Of a DNA stretch of 64,000 bases, positions 26,533 to 35,535 are shown one piece after another. Location: assembly GCA_016785015.1 (NCBI GenBank), contig JADHTJ010000002.1:36913-100912 (forward strand), read 5' to 3'. The position numbers and the translations under genes were made by a program. The DNA comes from Anaerolineales bacterium (GTDB lineage: Bacteria > Chloroflexota > Anaerolineae > Anaerolineales > UBA11858). The notes under the pieces were generated by a model that saw only the letters and a list, made by a program, of their open reading frames with translations, was not told where the DNA came from and did not search any database. How positions within the stretch are numbered: position 1 is the first letter of the stretch; the number at the start of each line of letters is the position of its first letter.

Positions 26533-27252
26533 ATCTGTGGTTAGTTTTCGAACCCCTACAATTGACCCCAAAGAAACCAACAGGATCACCCCGAATGCAA
26601 CAGCACTAATTAACACGCTGTAATCTGCCTCACTGGCAAATTCAATTTCTTGTTGTGTTGAGGATTCGATGTCCTCCCCACAGATTTCAGGAGTGAAATT
26701 CTCATTGATGGCATAAGAGATCGTAAAGGGCACTGTGATTAATTGGTCATCAAATACCAGTAGAAATTCTCCCCGCTGTGTGATTGGTAAAAAGAAAAAT
26801 GCTGGGCGACTGAAATCCAGAACGTTGCGTTCTTCGATATAGGGTACCAATGTGGGAAAGCTCTCATTGTCCAATGTAAAAATCTTCCCCGCTTCAATCA
26901 CAAAGGTAGCCAAATCGGGAGCGCGCTCGATTAGTAAGATTTCTTCAGTGGTTTGCTCTTGTGTAAGCCCTTCTCCGGTAATGGAAGGTTCTGCTGTTAC
27001 GACAAGCGAAGCGCGAGAATCCATCGGCAAGACATATAGAGGCGAGTCAGAATGATTACTGATTTGAAAATATCCCTGAGCCACATCGGGTGGGGATTGA
27101 ACCAAGTCAATGGTTTCGGGTAGATTCACTGGCCCAAACTCATACCGCTCTGCGAACCAATAATCAGGCAGTGGCTCGCAGGCCTGGACAATTAGTGTTC
27201 GAGAGAGAAACATCACCGACAGAAAGATAATAACCATGATGCGTTTGTGCAT
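26506..27252 (-). CDS. Secreted/membrane-anchored protein of unknown function; C-terminal tail encoded by IS end
   Basis: Signal peptide MHKRIMVIIFLSVMFLSRTLIVQA, C-terminal TM; final residues STEKTVL* lie in IS right end. Confidence 0.65.
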   Translation of the reverse strand: MHKRIMVIIFLSVMFLSRTLIVQACEPLPDYWFAERYEFGPVNLPETIDLVQSPPDVAQGYFQISNHSDSPLYVLPMDSRASLVVTAEPSITGEGLTQEQTTEEILLIERAPDLATFVIEAGKIFTLDNESFPTLVPYIEERNVLDFSRPAFFFLPITQRGEFLLVFDDQLITVPFTISYAINENFTPEICGEDIESSTQQEIEFASEADYSVLISAVAFGVILLVSLGSIVGVRKLTTDESTEKTVL

Positions 27253-27354
27253 GATTGATATTGTATCGCGCCATGTACGAATCAAAAATCCTGACAATCC
27301 GTGAAATCCGTGTCCCTTACCTAAGCGATATGGTAGACTCCCATCGGCAAAATC

Positions 27355-29745
27355 ATGGATGAAAAAACATTTCGCACCCTTGGATACACCAAGATCCTCG
27401 AGCGATTGTCCGAGTACTGCGCTTTCAGCGCTTCCGCCGACAAAGCACGCGGGTTAAAGCCATCGGTAAAGCTGCATGAAGCGCGCCAGCGACTGGCAGA
27501 AACCAGCGAGGCTCGCGAACTGCTCGAAGAACGCCCTTCGACGAGCATCGGCGGTGCGCGTGATATCCGCGCAGCTGTCATAGCGGCCACGCGCCAGGTG
27601 CTGCTGGAAGTCAACCAATTCTTGGATATCAAGTACACCCTGATTGCTTCGCGCACTTTGCGGCGTTTGTTCGAGCGCGAGGGCGATCGCTTCCCGCATC
27701 TGGCCGAAATTACTTTGCGCCTGCCAATTTCGACAGGATTGGTCGATGCAATAACCCAAACCCTGAACGACCGCGGCGAAATCCTGAATACTGCCTCAGG
27801 TAAACTGGCCAGAATTCGACGTGATCTCAAGGTCGAGCACGATCGATTACTTGCGCAGTTGAAGCGTATGATCAACAATCCCGATATCAGTCCTTATTTG
27901 CAGGAGAACCTGATCATGCAGCGTGACGGTCGTTATGTCATTCCCCTGCGGGCGGATTTCAAGGGACGTGTCAAAGGGATCGTTCACGATCAATCGGCTT
28001 CTGGGGCTACGCTCTTCGTAGAGCCGCTGAGTGTCGTCGAAAAGAATAACAAATATAAAGAATTGCAGCTTGAAGAGCGCGATGAGGAACGTCGTATTCT
28101 TCTGGCTCTTACTGCACAGGTCGCTGAACACGCCCCCGCCTTGGATGAGATGACCGAGGCCCTGGCGGACATGGACGTGGCCTTTGCCCGCGCAAGATTT
28201 GCTGAAGATTTGGATGCCGCTGAACCCAAGTTGCATCCCATCAAAAAATACAAAGATGATACGGACGTGCACCCTCGGGTGCGAATCCGCCTGCTCGATG
28301 CCCGGCACCCACTCCTGGACCAGGAAACAGTTGTCCCCATCGATGTCGAGTTAGATCCTCAAACCAGGGCGCTGGTCATCACCGGCCCTAACACCGGCGG
28401 CAAGACGGTCTCGCTCAAAACGGTGGGTCTGCTGGCGCTGATGGCCCAAACTGGGCTGCACATCCCCGCCCACCCCGAGTCGGAGATCAGCCTCTTTAAA
28501 TCGATTTATGCTGATATTGGCGACGAGCAATCCATTGAGCAATCCTTGTCGACGTTCTCAGGGCATATCACCAATATCATTGGGATTTTAGAACGCGCCG
28601 ATACCAACTCGTTGGTGATCCTGGATGAACTGGGCGCGGGGACTGATCCCCAGGAGGGCGCGGCCTTAGCGCGCTCACTGCTGACGCACCTGGTTGAGCG
28701 TGGGATTACGACCCTGGTGACCACCCACCACCCTGAGTTAAAAGCCTTTGCCCACGACACGACGGGAGTGATCAACGCCAGCGTGGAATTTGACCTTGAG
28801 TCTCTTCAGCCCACCTACCACCTGACCATTGGCCTTCCTGGACGTTCCAACGCTTTGGCAATTGCCGAGCGGCTGGGCCTGCCTGGTGAGATCGTTGGCG
28901 CAGCGAGGCAAGAAATCGACCCCGCCGAATTGCGTGCCGATGATTTGTTGGATGAGATTTACCGTCAACGGGATATCTCCCGCCAGGCACGCCAACGCGC
29001 CGATGAAGCCAAACGTGAAGCCGAAGAGCTGCGAACAGAGTTAGCCGAACGCCTGGAAGCGATCGAAGATGAGCGCCGAGGCGTTTTGGAAGATGCCCGG
29101 CATGAGGCTAAAGAAGAGGTCAAGAGCGTACGAGACGAAATCCGTGATCTGCGAAAAGAACTGCGCCGCGCCCGTCAACCTTTAGAAGTGATCCAACAGG
29201 TCGAAGAAAAGATCGATGAGTTGGTCGAAGAAGTTGAAATCCCCGTTGAGCGCCATGTGCCTGATATTATGCCTGTCAGTGGTCCTATCCGACTAGGTTC
29301 TAAAGTGCGCGTCCGCTCTCTAGACACAGATGGTATTGTTCGCACACTCGCTGAAGATAGTGCCGAGGTGCAGATAGGTGTGCTGCGCGTGCGAGCGAAG
29401 TTGACGGAATTGATGTTGGTTGGTAAAGGCGAAGTTGATACTGTCGTACCTGAAGCACGATCCAACATCCAACATCCAACCTCTAGCACTCACCCATCAC
29501 CCGGCGTCGAACTCGATTTACGCGGTCAGCGTGCCGATGATGCTCTTGATGTGCTGCAAAACTATCTCGAGCGAGCCTATCTGGCACGTTTGCCCTGGGT
29601 GCGTATCATCCATGGCAAAGGTACGGGGAAGCTGCGCAAAGTGGTGCGCGATGCTCTGCAGCGCTACCCGCAGGTAATATCGTTTGAAGCTGGAAAGCAA
29701 AACGAAGGCGGCGAGGGGGTTACAATCGCCGAGTTGAGAAAGTAG
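27355..29745 (+). CDS. mutS2: Endonuclease MutS2
   Basis: ITGPNTGGKTVSLKT Walker A, LDELGAGTDPQEGAALA, C-terminal Smr domain VELDLRGQRADDALD...IIHGKGTGKLR. Confidence 0.96.
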   Translation: MDEKTFRTLGYTKILERLSEYCAFSASADKARGLKPSVKLHEARQRLAETSEARELLEERPSTSIGGARDIRAAVIAATRQVLLEVNQFLDIKYTLIASRTLRRLFEREGDRFPHLAEITLRLPISTGLVDAITQTLNDRGEILNTASGKLARIRRDLKVEHDRLLAQLKRMINNPDISPYLQENLIMQRDGRYVIPLRADFKGRVKGIVHDQSASGATLFVEPLSVVEKNNKYKELQLEERDEERRILLALTAQVAEHAPALDEMTEALADMDVAFARARFAEDLDAAEPKLHPIKKYKDDTDVHPRVRIRLLDARHPLLDQETVVPIDVELDPQTRALVITGPNTGGKTVSLKTVGLLALMAQTGLHIPAHPESEISLFKSIYADIGDEQSIEQSLSTFSGHITNIIGILERADTNSLVILDELGAGTDPQEGAALARSLLTHLVERGITTLVTTHHPELKAFAHDTTGVINASVEFDLESLQPTYHLTIGLPGRSNALAIAERLGLPGEIVGAARQEIDPAELRADDLLDEIYRQRDISRQARQRADEAKREAEELRTELAERLEAIEDERRGVLEDARHEAKEEVKSVRDEIRDLRKELRRARQPLEVIQQVEEKIDELVEEVEIPVERHVPDIMPVSGPIRLGSKVRVRSLDTDGIVRTLAEDSAEVQIGVLRVRAKLTELMLVGKGEVDTVVPEARSNIQHPTSSTHPSPGVELDLRGQRADDALDVLQNYLERAYLARLPWVRIIHGKGTGKLRKVVRDALQRYPQVISFEAGKQNEGGEGVTIAELRK

Positions 29746-29747
29746 TG

Positions 29748-29842
29748 GGACACGGACGCCGTAGGCGCGCCCTTGGCGGCGCGGATAAACACGGATAATT
29801 TATAAACAATTAAATCCGTAAAATCTGTGTTTATCCGTGTCC
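29748..29842. repeat. Dispersed intergenic inverted repeat with GC-rich internal insert
   Basis: GGACACGGA[cgccgtaggcgcgcccttggcggcg]CGGATAAACACGGATAATT...AATCTGTGTTTATCCGTGTCC. Confidence 0.6.
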
Positions 29843-29866
29843 TGTTATTGTTCGGGAGTAATTGCA

Positions 29867-31294
29867 ATGTATAAAACCATCGAAGCCATCATGATTGGCG
29901 CGGGGCAGCGGGGTAGCGATGTCTATGGTGAATATGCTCTGCGACACCCCGACCAAATCCGCTTTGTAGCTGTTGCCGAGCCAGACGCTGAACGACGTCA
30001 ACGATTTGCGGAAAAGCACAATATTCCCCTAGAGAATCAATTCGAAACCTGGCAACCACTACTTGCGCAGTCCCACCCTTCGACGGGCTCAGGGCAGAGA
30101 TTTGGGCAAGCAGCTTTTGTTTGCACGCAAGACCAACAGCACACCGCCCCAACTTTGGCAGCCTTGCGCGTGGGCTATGATATGCTGCTCGAGAAACCCA
30201 TGGCGACAACTGCCGAGGAATGTCGCCAACTGGCTGATGTGGCTGAAGAAACTGGACGACAATTGCATATCTGTCATGTACTGCGTTTCACCAAGCACTT
30301 CACCAAGATGCGCCAGATCATCCACTCGGGGGATTTGGGAGAGATCGTCAGCGTTTCGCATCGTGAAAATGTCTCCTGGTGGCATATGGCACACAGCTTT
30401 GTGCGCGGTAACTGGCGAAAAAAGGAAGACTCTGCTCCAATGATCCTGGCCAAATGCTGCCATGATCTGGATATTCTGATTTGGATGATGGACCAGAATA
30501 GCACCCAGCTCAGCAGCGTGGGCAGTTTAATGCACTATCGCCCTGAGAATGCCCCAGAAGGCACACCCAAATACTGTCTGGATGGCTGCCCCGCGGCAGA
30601 AACATGTCCACATTATGCACCCTTCATCTATGTGGAGTTGCTGCCGTTATGGCGCAACTATGCTGATACAGCTAAAGGTATTCCTAGACTTGCGGCTCAG
30701 GCCCAGGAACGCGCTCCGGGGTTGGTACGAGCGCTGGGGAATTTAGCCCCATCCTTGCGCGAAATGGCCGATTATCGCGGCTGGCCCCGTTCTGTTGTGG
30801 CGCAAGACCCCACCCCAGAGAATCTCATGGAAGCGCTGCGCCAAGGACCTTATGGTCGCTGTGTTTACCACTGCGATAATGACGTCGTCGATCACCAGGT
30901 GGTCAATATGCAGTTCGAAGAGGGCGCTTCAGTCACATTGACTATGCACGGACATTCGCACGTCGAAGGCCGCTTTACGCGCATTCAAGGATCACGAGCT
31001 GAGCTGCAGGCATCCTTTGGTTATGGCGGATCGCGGATCGAGGTAAACGAGCACCGCAGCGACCGCAGTATCCGTTATGATACGAGCGCGGATAATTCAT
31101 CTGGTCATGGGGGTGGGGATGAAAGGTTGATGAATGCTTTCTTGATGAGCTTGCGGGAAGGCGAATCTGCGGAACTCGAACTGACGTCGCACCTATCCAC
31201 GGCGCGGCAATCGCTGGAGAGTCACTTGATGGCCTTCGCTGCCGAAGAAGCTCGGTTGAAAGCGAAGGTTGTTCAGATGGAAATGTTTCGTTGA
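29867..31294 (+). CDS. Gfo/Idh/MocA family oxidoreductase
   Basis: MIGAGQRGSDVYGEYA Rossmann motif, LEKPMATTAEECRQL. Confidence 0.9.
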   Translation: MYKTIEAIMIGAGQRGSDVYGEYALRHPDQIRFVAVAEPDAERRQRFAEKHNIPLENQFETWQPLLAQSHPSTGSGQRFGQAAFVCTQDQQHTAPTLAALRVGYDMLLEKPMATTAEECRQLADVAEETGRQLHICHVLRFTKHFTKMRQIIHSGDLGEIVSVSHRENVSWWHMAHSFVRGNWRKKEDSAPMILAKCCHDLDILIWMMDQNSTQLSSVGSLMHYRPENAPEGTPKYCLDGCPAAETCPHYAPFIYVELLPLWRNYADTAKGIPRLAAQAQERAPGLVRALGNLAPSLREMADYRGWPRSVVAQDPTPENLMEALRQGPYGRCVYHCDNDVVDHQVVNMQFEEGASVTLTMHGHSHVEGRFTRIQGSRAELQASFGYGGSRIEVNEHRSDRSIRYDTSADNSSGHGGGDERLMNAFLMSLREGESAELELTSHLSTARQSLESHLMAFAAEEARLKAKVVQMEMFR

Positions 31295-31298
31295 ACTC

Positions 31299-32264
31299 CT
31301 AATCGATGATGTGTTCAGCGCGCACGATACGCCGGGTGCCAGTCTCACAGCGCAAGATCAGCGACATTGTTTTGGCGACATTGCCGTGATATTTCACCCC
31401 AGAGAGCAAAACGCCGCCGGTGATACCTGTAGCTGCGAAAAATATATTCTCTCCCTTCACTAATTCATCACAACTCAAGATTTTTTTTGTATCGAATTCT
31501 GCATTTCTGACAGCGGCGCGCTCTTCGGCTGTTTGAGGGGCTAACCTCCCTAGCATGGCTCCGCGCAAAGCTTTGACTGCACAAGCTGCGATCACGCCTT
31601 CTGCGATTCCCCCGATACCCATAAGAATATCAACATTAGCATCATCACTGGCGGCCATTAATGCTCCGGCGATATCCCCCTGGGAGTGGGCCATAACCCT
31701 GGCACCAGTGGCCTGGATTTCAGAGATCAGATCTTTGTGGCGGGGACGATCGAGCACGAAAACCACTAAGTCACGTACCGGCTTACCCATTGCACGTGCC
31801 ACTAACGCCAAAGTCCAGGCTGCGGGTGCGTCCATGCATTCGGGCACCAAAGCCTCGGCGGCCGCGGCACCAACAACGATCTTCTCCATATATACCGCGG
31901 GATAAGGGGACCACATCGAGCCGCGCGGTGCAATTCCGGCCACAGAAAGGGCACCAGGCAACCCTTTGATCAAGCGAGCAGTGCCATCGATAGGATCAGC
32001 GACCACATCCATCTCTGGACCCAGACCACTACCAACTTTAGCCCCGGTATTGAGGGGTAATTCGACACCCAAGCGACCTTCCTCGCCAACAACTACATAG
32101 CCATCGATATCTAAAGATTTGAGCGTGCACGCCATGGCATCAGTGGCTAGACGAGTTGCAATGGTTTCATTGCCGCACCCCATCCAGCGACCTGCTGCCA
32201 GAGCGGCTGCTTCTGTTACTCGTACCAGACTTAGCCCTAAGTTGGGGGAGATTTTTTCGCTCAT
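31299..32264 (-). CDS. glpX: Class II fructose-1,6-bisphosphatase
   Basis: VVADPIDGTARLIKGLPGALSV, GIGGIAEGVIAACAVKALRGAMLGRL. Confidence 0.95.
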   Translation of the reverse strand: MSEKISPNLGLSLVRVTEAAALAAGRWMGCGNETIATRLATDAMACTLKSLDIDGYVVVGEEGRLGVELPLNTGAKVGSGLGPEMDVVADPIDGTARLIKGLPGALSVAGIAPRGSMWSPYPAVYMEKIVVGAAAAEALVPECMDAPAAWTLALVARAMGKPVRDLVVFVLDRPRHKDLISEIQATGARVMAHSQGDIAGALMAASDDANVDILMGIGGIAEGVIAACAVKALRGAMLGRLAPQTAEERAAVRNAEFDTKKILSCDELVKGENIFFAATGITGGVLLSGVKYHGNVAKTMSLILRCETGTRRIVRAEHIID

Positions 32265-32276
32265 TTCTTTTCCTTA

Positions 32277-34391
32277 TTATTCGATCGCTTTTATGAGATT
32301 AGCGGCATCCCAGGCAATCATTCCACCGCGCAGAACTTGGATATTTGTATAGCCCTGGTTCGTAAGTAAATAGGTTGCTCGGGTGCTGCGTCTGCCGCCA
32401 TGACACACAAATACAACCGGGATTTCTTTGGGAATCGATGACGAATCCGAAAGCAGCCTGAAAAGAGGTATCGATTGAGCTTGTAGGATGTGCATCTTCT
32501 TGAACTCGCGAGGTTCCCTGACATCAATGATCGTGGGTGGGTTCTCACTATGAAGTTCTGTCCACAGCTCCTCAGGAGTAATCCCTGCTACCTGACCTGT
32601 TGGAATCTCTGTTTGGATAGGCGCTTCGATAGGATGAGCGGTTCTCTTTGGGAGATTCTGACATTCTCGGAAAACGCGCTGGTTGCATTCATAGATGCAA
32701 ATCGCGGGGTCAAGCACATGGTGAAATAAATGATCAATCGCCCGATCATAGCTTAGGAAATTCTCATCACCAAGATGATCACAAAAACCAGTAGATCTCA
32801 TTTGATCCATCACGGGGTCTTGTACCCTCATGAAGTACATATCCCCACCGCGTTCCCTCATTTGATCGGCAATGTTCTCTAAGATGTGGATCCCACTGAT
32901 ATCACATTGATCCACACTGATCATTCTTAACAATAAATAACGTTGACCAGGATGGTTTTCTAAATATTCGAGCAGGATTTCCTCGACGCGGTTGACGGCT
33001 CCAAAGTAGAGATCACCGTACACATCAAAAATAGCCATTTGAGGGCAAGGTATTTTTTCAGGTTGATGAGTGAAGTGACGAAAATTACTCGCGGGTAATA
33101 CAGGAATTACTCTTGGCATGCTGGTACGTACGATATGGATTGCCAGGGATAGTAAGATCCCTGTTAGGACGGCAAATTGAAGGGGCAAGAATAAGGTTGC
33201 AAGGAAAGTCGCCACCAGTATTGCCGAGTCGCCGCGCGTTCCTTTAAGGATACGAACGATTTCTTCTTTATCGATCAACCCATAGGCTGTGACTAGCAAT
33301 ACCGCGGCCAGGGCAGTGCGGGGAACATACGCGGCTAAGGGCCCAAAAATCAGCATGCTGATAAGCACAAAAACACCTGCGAAGACCCCCGCGATGGGCG
33401 TGCGGGCATTGGCTTCATAGTTCACGCCTGTACGGGTAAATGATCCCGCCGTACTGAAACCGGAGAAGAACCCCGCGGCAATATTTGCCAAACCCTGCCC
33501 GACAAATTCCTGGTTGCTGTCTAGTCGTTGTCTCGATTGGCTGGCAATGGATCTCGAAATAGCGATACTTTCTACGAGACCAATCGATCCGACAGCCAGC
33601 GCTCCTGAAGATAGGTTTCCGATCCAGTTCACATCGAAGGAGAATTTGGTAAGCGGGGGAAAGCTACGGGGCAATTCACCAATCACGATGAGACCTTGTT
33701 TATCCAGGTTTAGGATTGCGACGGCAAGAGCACCCATGACCATGCCTATGAGTGGCGCGGGCCATTTGGGTTTGAATTTGCGAACCAGGATGATCAGAAT
33801 GAAAACACCAAGCCCAAGGAATAAACTCATCCAATGTGTTTCGCGGATATGGATTCCGATTTCATTTATTGTGGCGACCAGTGAATGATGGCTGGGAAAA
33901 TCTAACCGTAGAATGTGACGAATTTGATTAGCAGCGATTAGCACACCTGCCCCTGTGGTGAAACCGATGATCACTGAATCGGAGACGAAATTGACCAATA
34001 TGCCCAATCTTGCCAAGCCTAGGGCTAATTGAAAGATGCCCACCATCACAGCCATCAATCCTGCAATGACGAGATATTCTGTTGAACCTGGTGTCACAAT
34101 GGGTAAGAGGATAGTTAAAATCAGCAGAGAAAGTGTGTTGGTTGGTCCGGTGCTGAGATGGTTCGATGAACCCCACAAGGAACCGATAATCGCGGCAACG
34201 ATTGCAGAGTATAGCCCAACTTCAGGGGGCAGCTCGGCGATCAAGGCGTAGGCGATGGCCTGCGGAAGCAGGACGATTGCAACAGTTAAACCTGCAACAA
34301 TATCTGGGCGCAGATCGCTACGCTGATATCCTTTAATAATCTCAGCAGGACGTAAAAAGTATTGCGATGTTCTTTGCCAGATCTGGTTCAT
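32277..34391 (-). CDS. SulP family anion transporter with STAS and C-terminal rhodanese domains
   Basis: GLTVAIVLLPQAIAYALIAELPPEVGLY; STAS IFDVYGDLYFGA; rhodanese IIDVREPREF...VFVCHGGRRSTRAT. Confidence 0.92.
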   Translation of the reverse strand: MNQIWQRTSQYFLRPAEIIKGYQRSDLRPDIVAGLTVAIVLLPQAIAYALIAELPPEVGLYSAIVAAIIGSLWGSSNHLSTGPTNTLSLLILTILLPIVTPGSTEYLVIAGLMAVMVGIFQLALGLARLGILVNFVSDSVIIGFTTGAGVLIAANQIRHILRLDFPSHHSLVATINEIGIHIRETHWMSLFLGLGVFILIILVRKFKPKWPAPLIGMVMGALAVAILNLDKQGLIVIGELPRSFPPLTKFSFDVNWIGNLSSGALAVGSIGLVESIAISRSIASQSRQRLDSNQEFVGQGLANIAAGFFSGFSTAGSFTRTGVNYEANARTPIAGVFAGVFVLISMLIFGPLAAYVPRTALAAVLLVTAYGLIDKEEIVRILKGTRGDSAILVATFLATLFLPLQFAVLTGILLSLAIHIVRTSMPRVIPVLPASNFRHFTHQPEKIPCPQMAIFDVYGDLYFGAVNRVEEILLEYLENHPGQRYLLLRMISVDQCDISGIHILENIADQMRERGGDMYFMRVQDPVMDQMRSTGFCDHLGDENFLSYDRAIDHLFHHVLDPAICIYECNQRVFRECQNLPKRTAHPIEAPIQTEIPTGQVAGITPEELWTELHSENPPTIIDVREPREFKKMHILQAQSIPLFRLLSDSSSIPKEIPVVFVCHGGRRSTRATYLLTNQGYTNIQVLRGGMIAWDAANLIKAIE

Positions 34392-34443
34392 GATTTACTC
34401 TTGTATCCGAATCTGGGGGATAAGAACATTATAACGGCATACC

Positions 34444-35433
34444 TTAGTTACGGATAATCAGCCATACGCCTGCGATTATCATCAGCATGCCAGCCAACAT
34501 GCTCGAAGTGGTTTGTTCACCAAGAAATATTGCGCCGCAGATCACTGCTACCACAGGGATCACAAAGGTCACCATTGAAGAGATTGTGGCACCAAATCTC
34601 TTTATGTTGGAGAAATCGAGCAGCATGGCAAAAAACGTTCCAATGATTGCGGCATATGCCAAAACCGTCCAACCGGTTTTATCCACTTGGGAGACGTCAA
34701 GCCCAGACACCCCCCAGGCTAGCGGGATCACTACAATAGCTGAAGAGATCATCCTGATTACGCCGATATCAAAGGTGTTGTCATCGCGCATTTTTTTGCG
34801 TATGTAAATGCTCATAATATTGGCGCTGAGGATTCCGCTAAAAACAAAGACATACCCTAAGGGATTTGCACGTGTCAAACCTGCAATGCCACTTTCGCCG
34901 CGCGTCGTCAGGAGCAGAGCACCGATAAAAGCCAGGATCACCCCAGTCCCCCGTCTGAGGGTCAGCTTTTCATCAGGCAAGAGAAAATGGGCCAGTATTG
35001 AGGTGATTGCTGGGGATGTGGTCATCAGCACCGCAGCCAATCCGCTGGAAATATATTGCAGCGAACTAACAAATGACATCATTGGCAGTGCGGTCCCGAA
35101 AATCCCTAGAATGATGCCACGCTGCCAGAGCACTTTGCTGCGCGGCCAGGTTCGGTTGTTGTTGGGGAGCAGATAAATGATTATGAATCCTAGGGCTGCT
35201 AAACTAAGCCGTAACCCCACATAGGTTAGCGATGACATTTGCCCCACACTAAAGCGGGAAGCGACTAAGGTTGTTCCGAACAGGGCTCCCAGCAGAATAA
35301 TGTTTGGAGCGGGTTGCGATTTCAATTTTTTCTCCAGTTTGTTGGGGAAGCGAGAAGCTGGCGGCTTGACAGCCAGACAGGTTGTCTTATGATCATATCG
35401 CGAACCCCATGGCAGGTAAAGCGAATTGGTCAA
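34444..35433 (-). CDS. EamA/DMT family transporter (start uncertain)
   Basis: Ten-TM pattern with two EamA-like halves. Confidence 0.8.
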   Translation of the reverse strand: MTNSLYLPWGSRYDHKTTCLAVKPPASRFPNKLEKKLKSQPAPNIILLGALFGTTLVASRFSVGQMSSLTYVGLRLSLAALGFIIIYLLPNNNRTWPRSKVLWQRGIILGIFGTALPMMSFVSSLQYISSGLAAVLMTTSPAITSILAHFLLPDEKLTLRRGTGVILAFIGALLLTTRGESGIAGLTRANPLGYVFVFSGILSANIMSIYIRKKMRDDNTFDIGVIRMISSAIVVIPLAWGVSGLDVSQVDKTGWTVLAYAAIIGTFFAMLLDFSNIKRFGATISSMVTFVIPVVAVICGAIFLGEQTTSSMLAGMLMIIAGVWLIIRN

Positions 35434-35502
35434 GTTGACCGCTGAACCTCACATGGGCATGCCGAGTAATATATTAGATCGCAGTCTGATCTATAAAATT
35501 GC

Positions 35503-35532
35503 GGGTTCTATAGGAATTGCCCTGAGAAACCC
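35503..35532 (+). repeat. Copy of GGTTCTATGGGAATTGCCGTGAGAAACC repeat unit
   Basis: GGGTTCTATAGGAATTGCCCTGAGAAACCC. Confidence 0.6.
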
Positions 35533-35535
35533 AAA

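Noticed and set aside
27321-27878. 185-aa minus-strand ORF over mutS2
   Set aside because: Arg/Ser-rich antisense of conserved mutS2 coding sequence.
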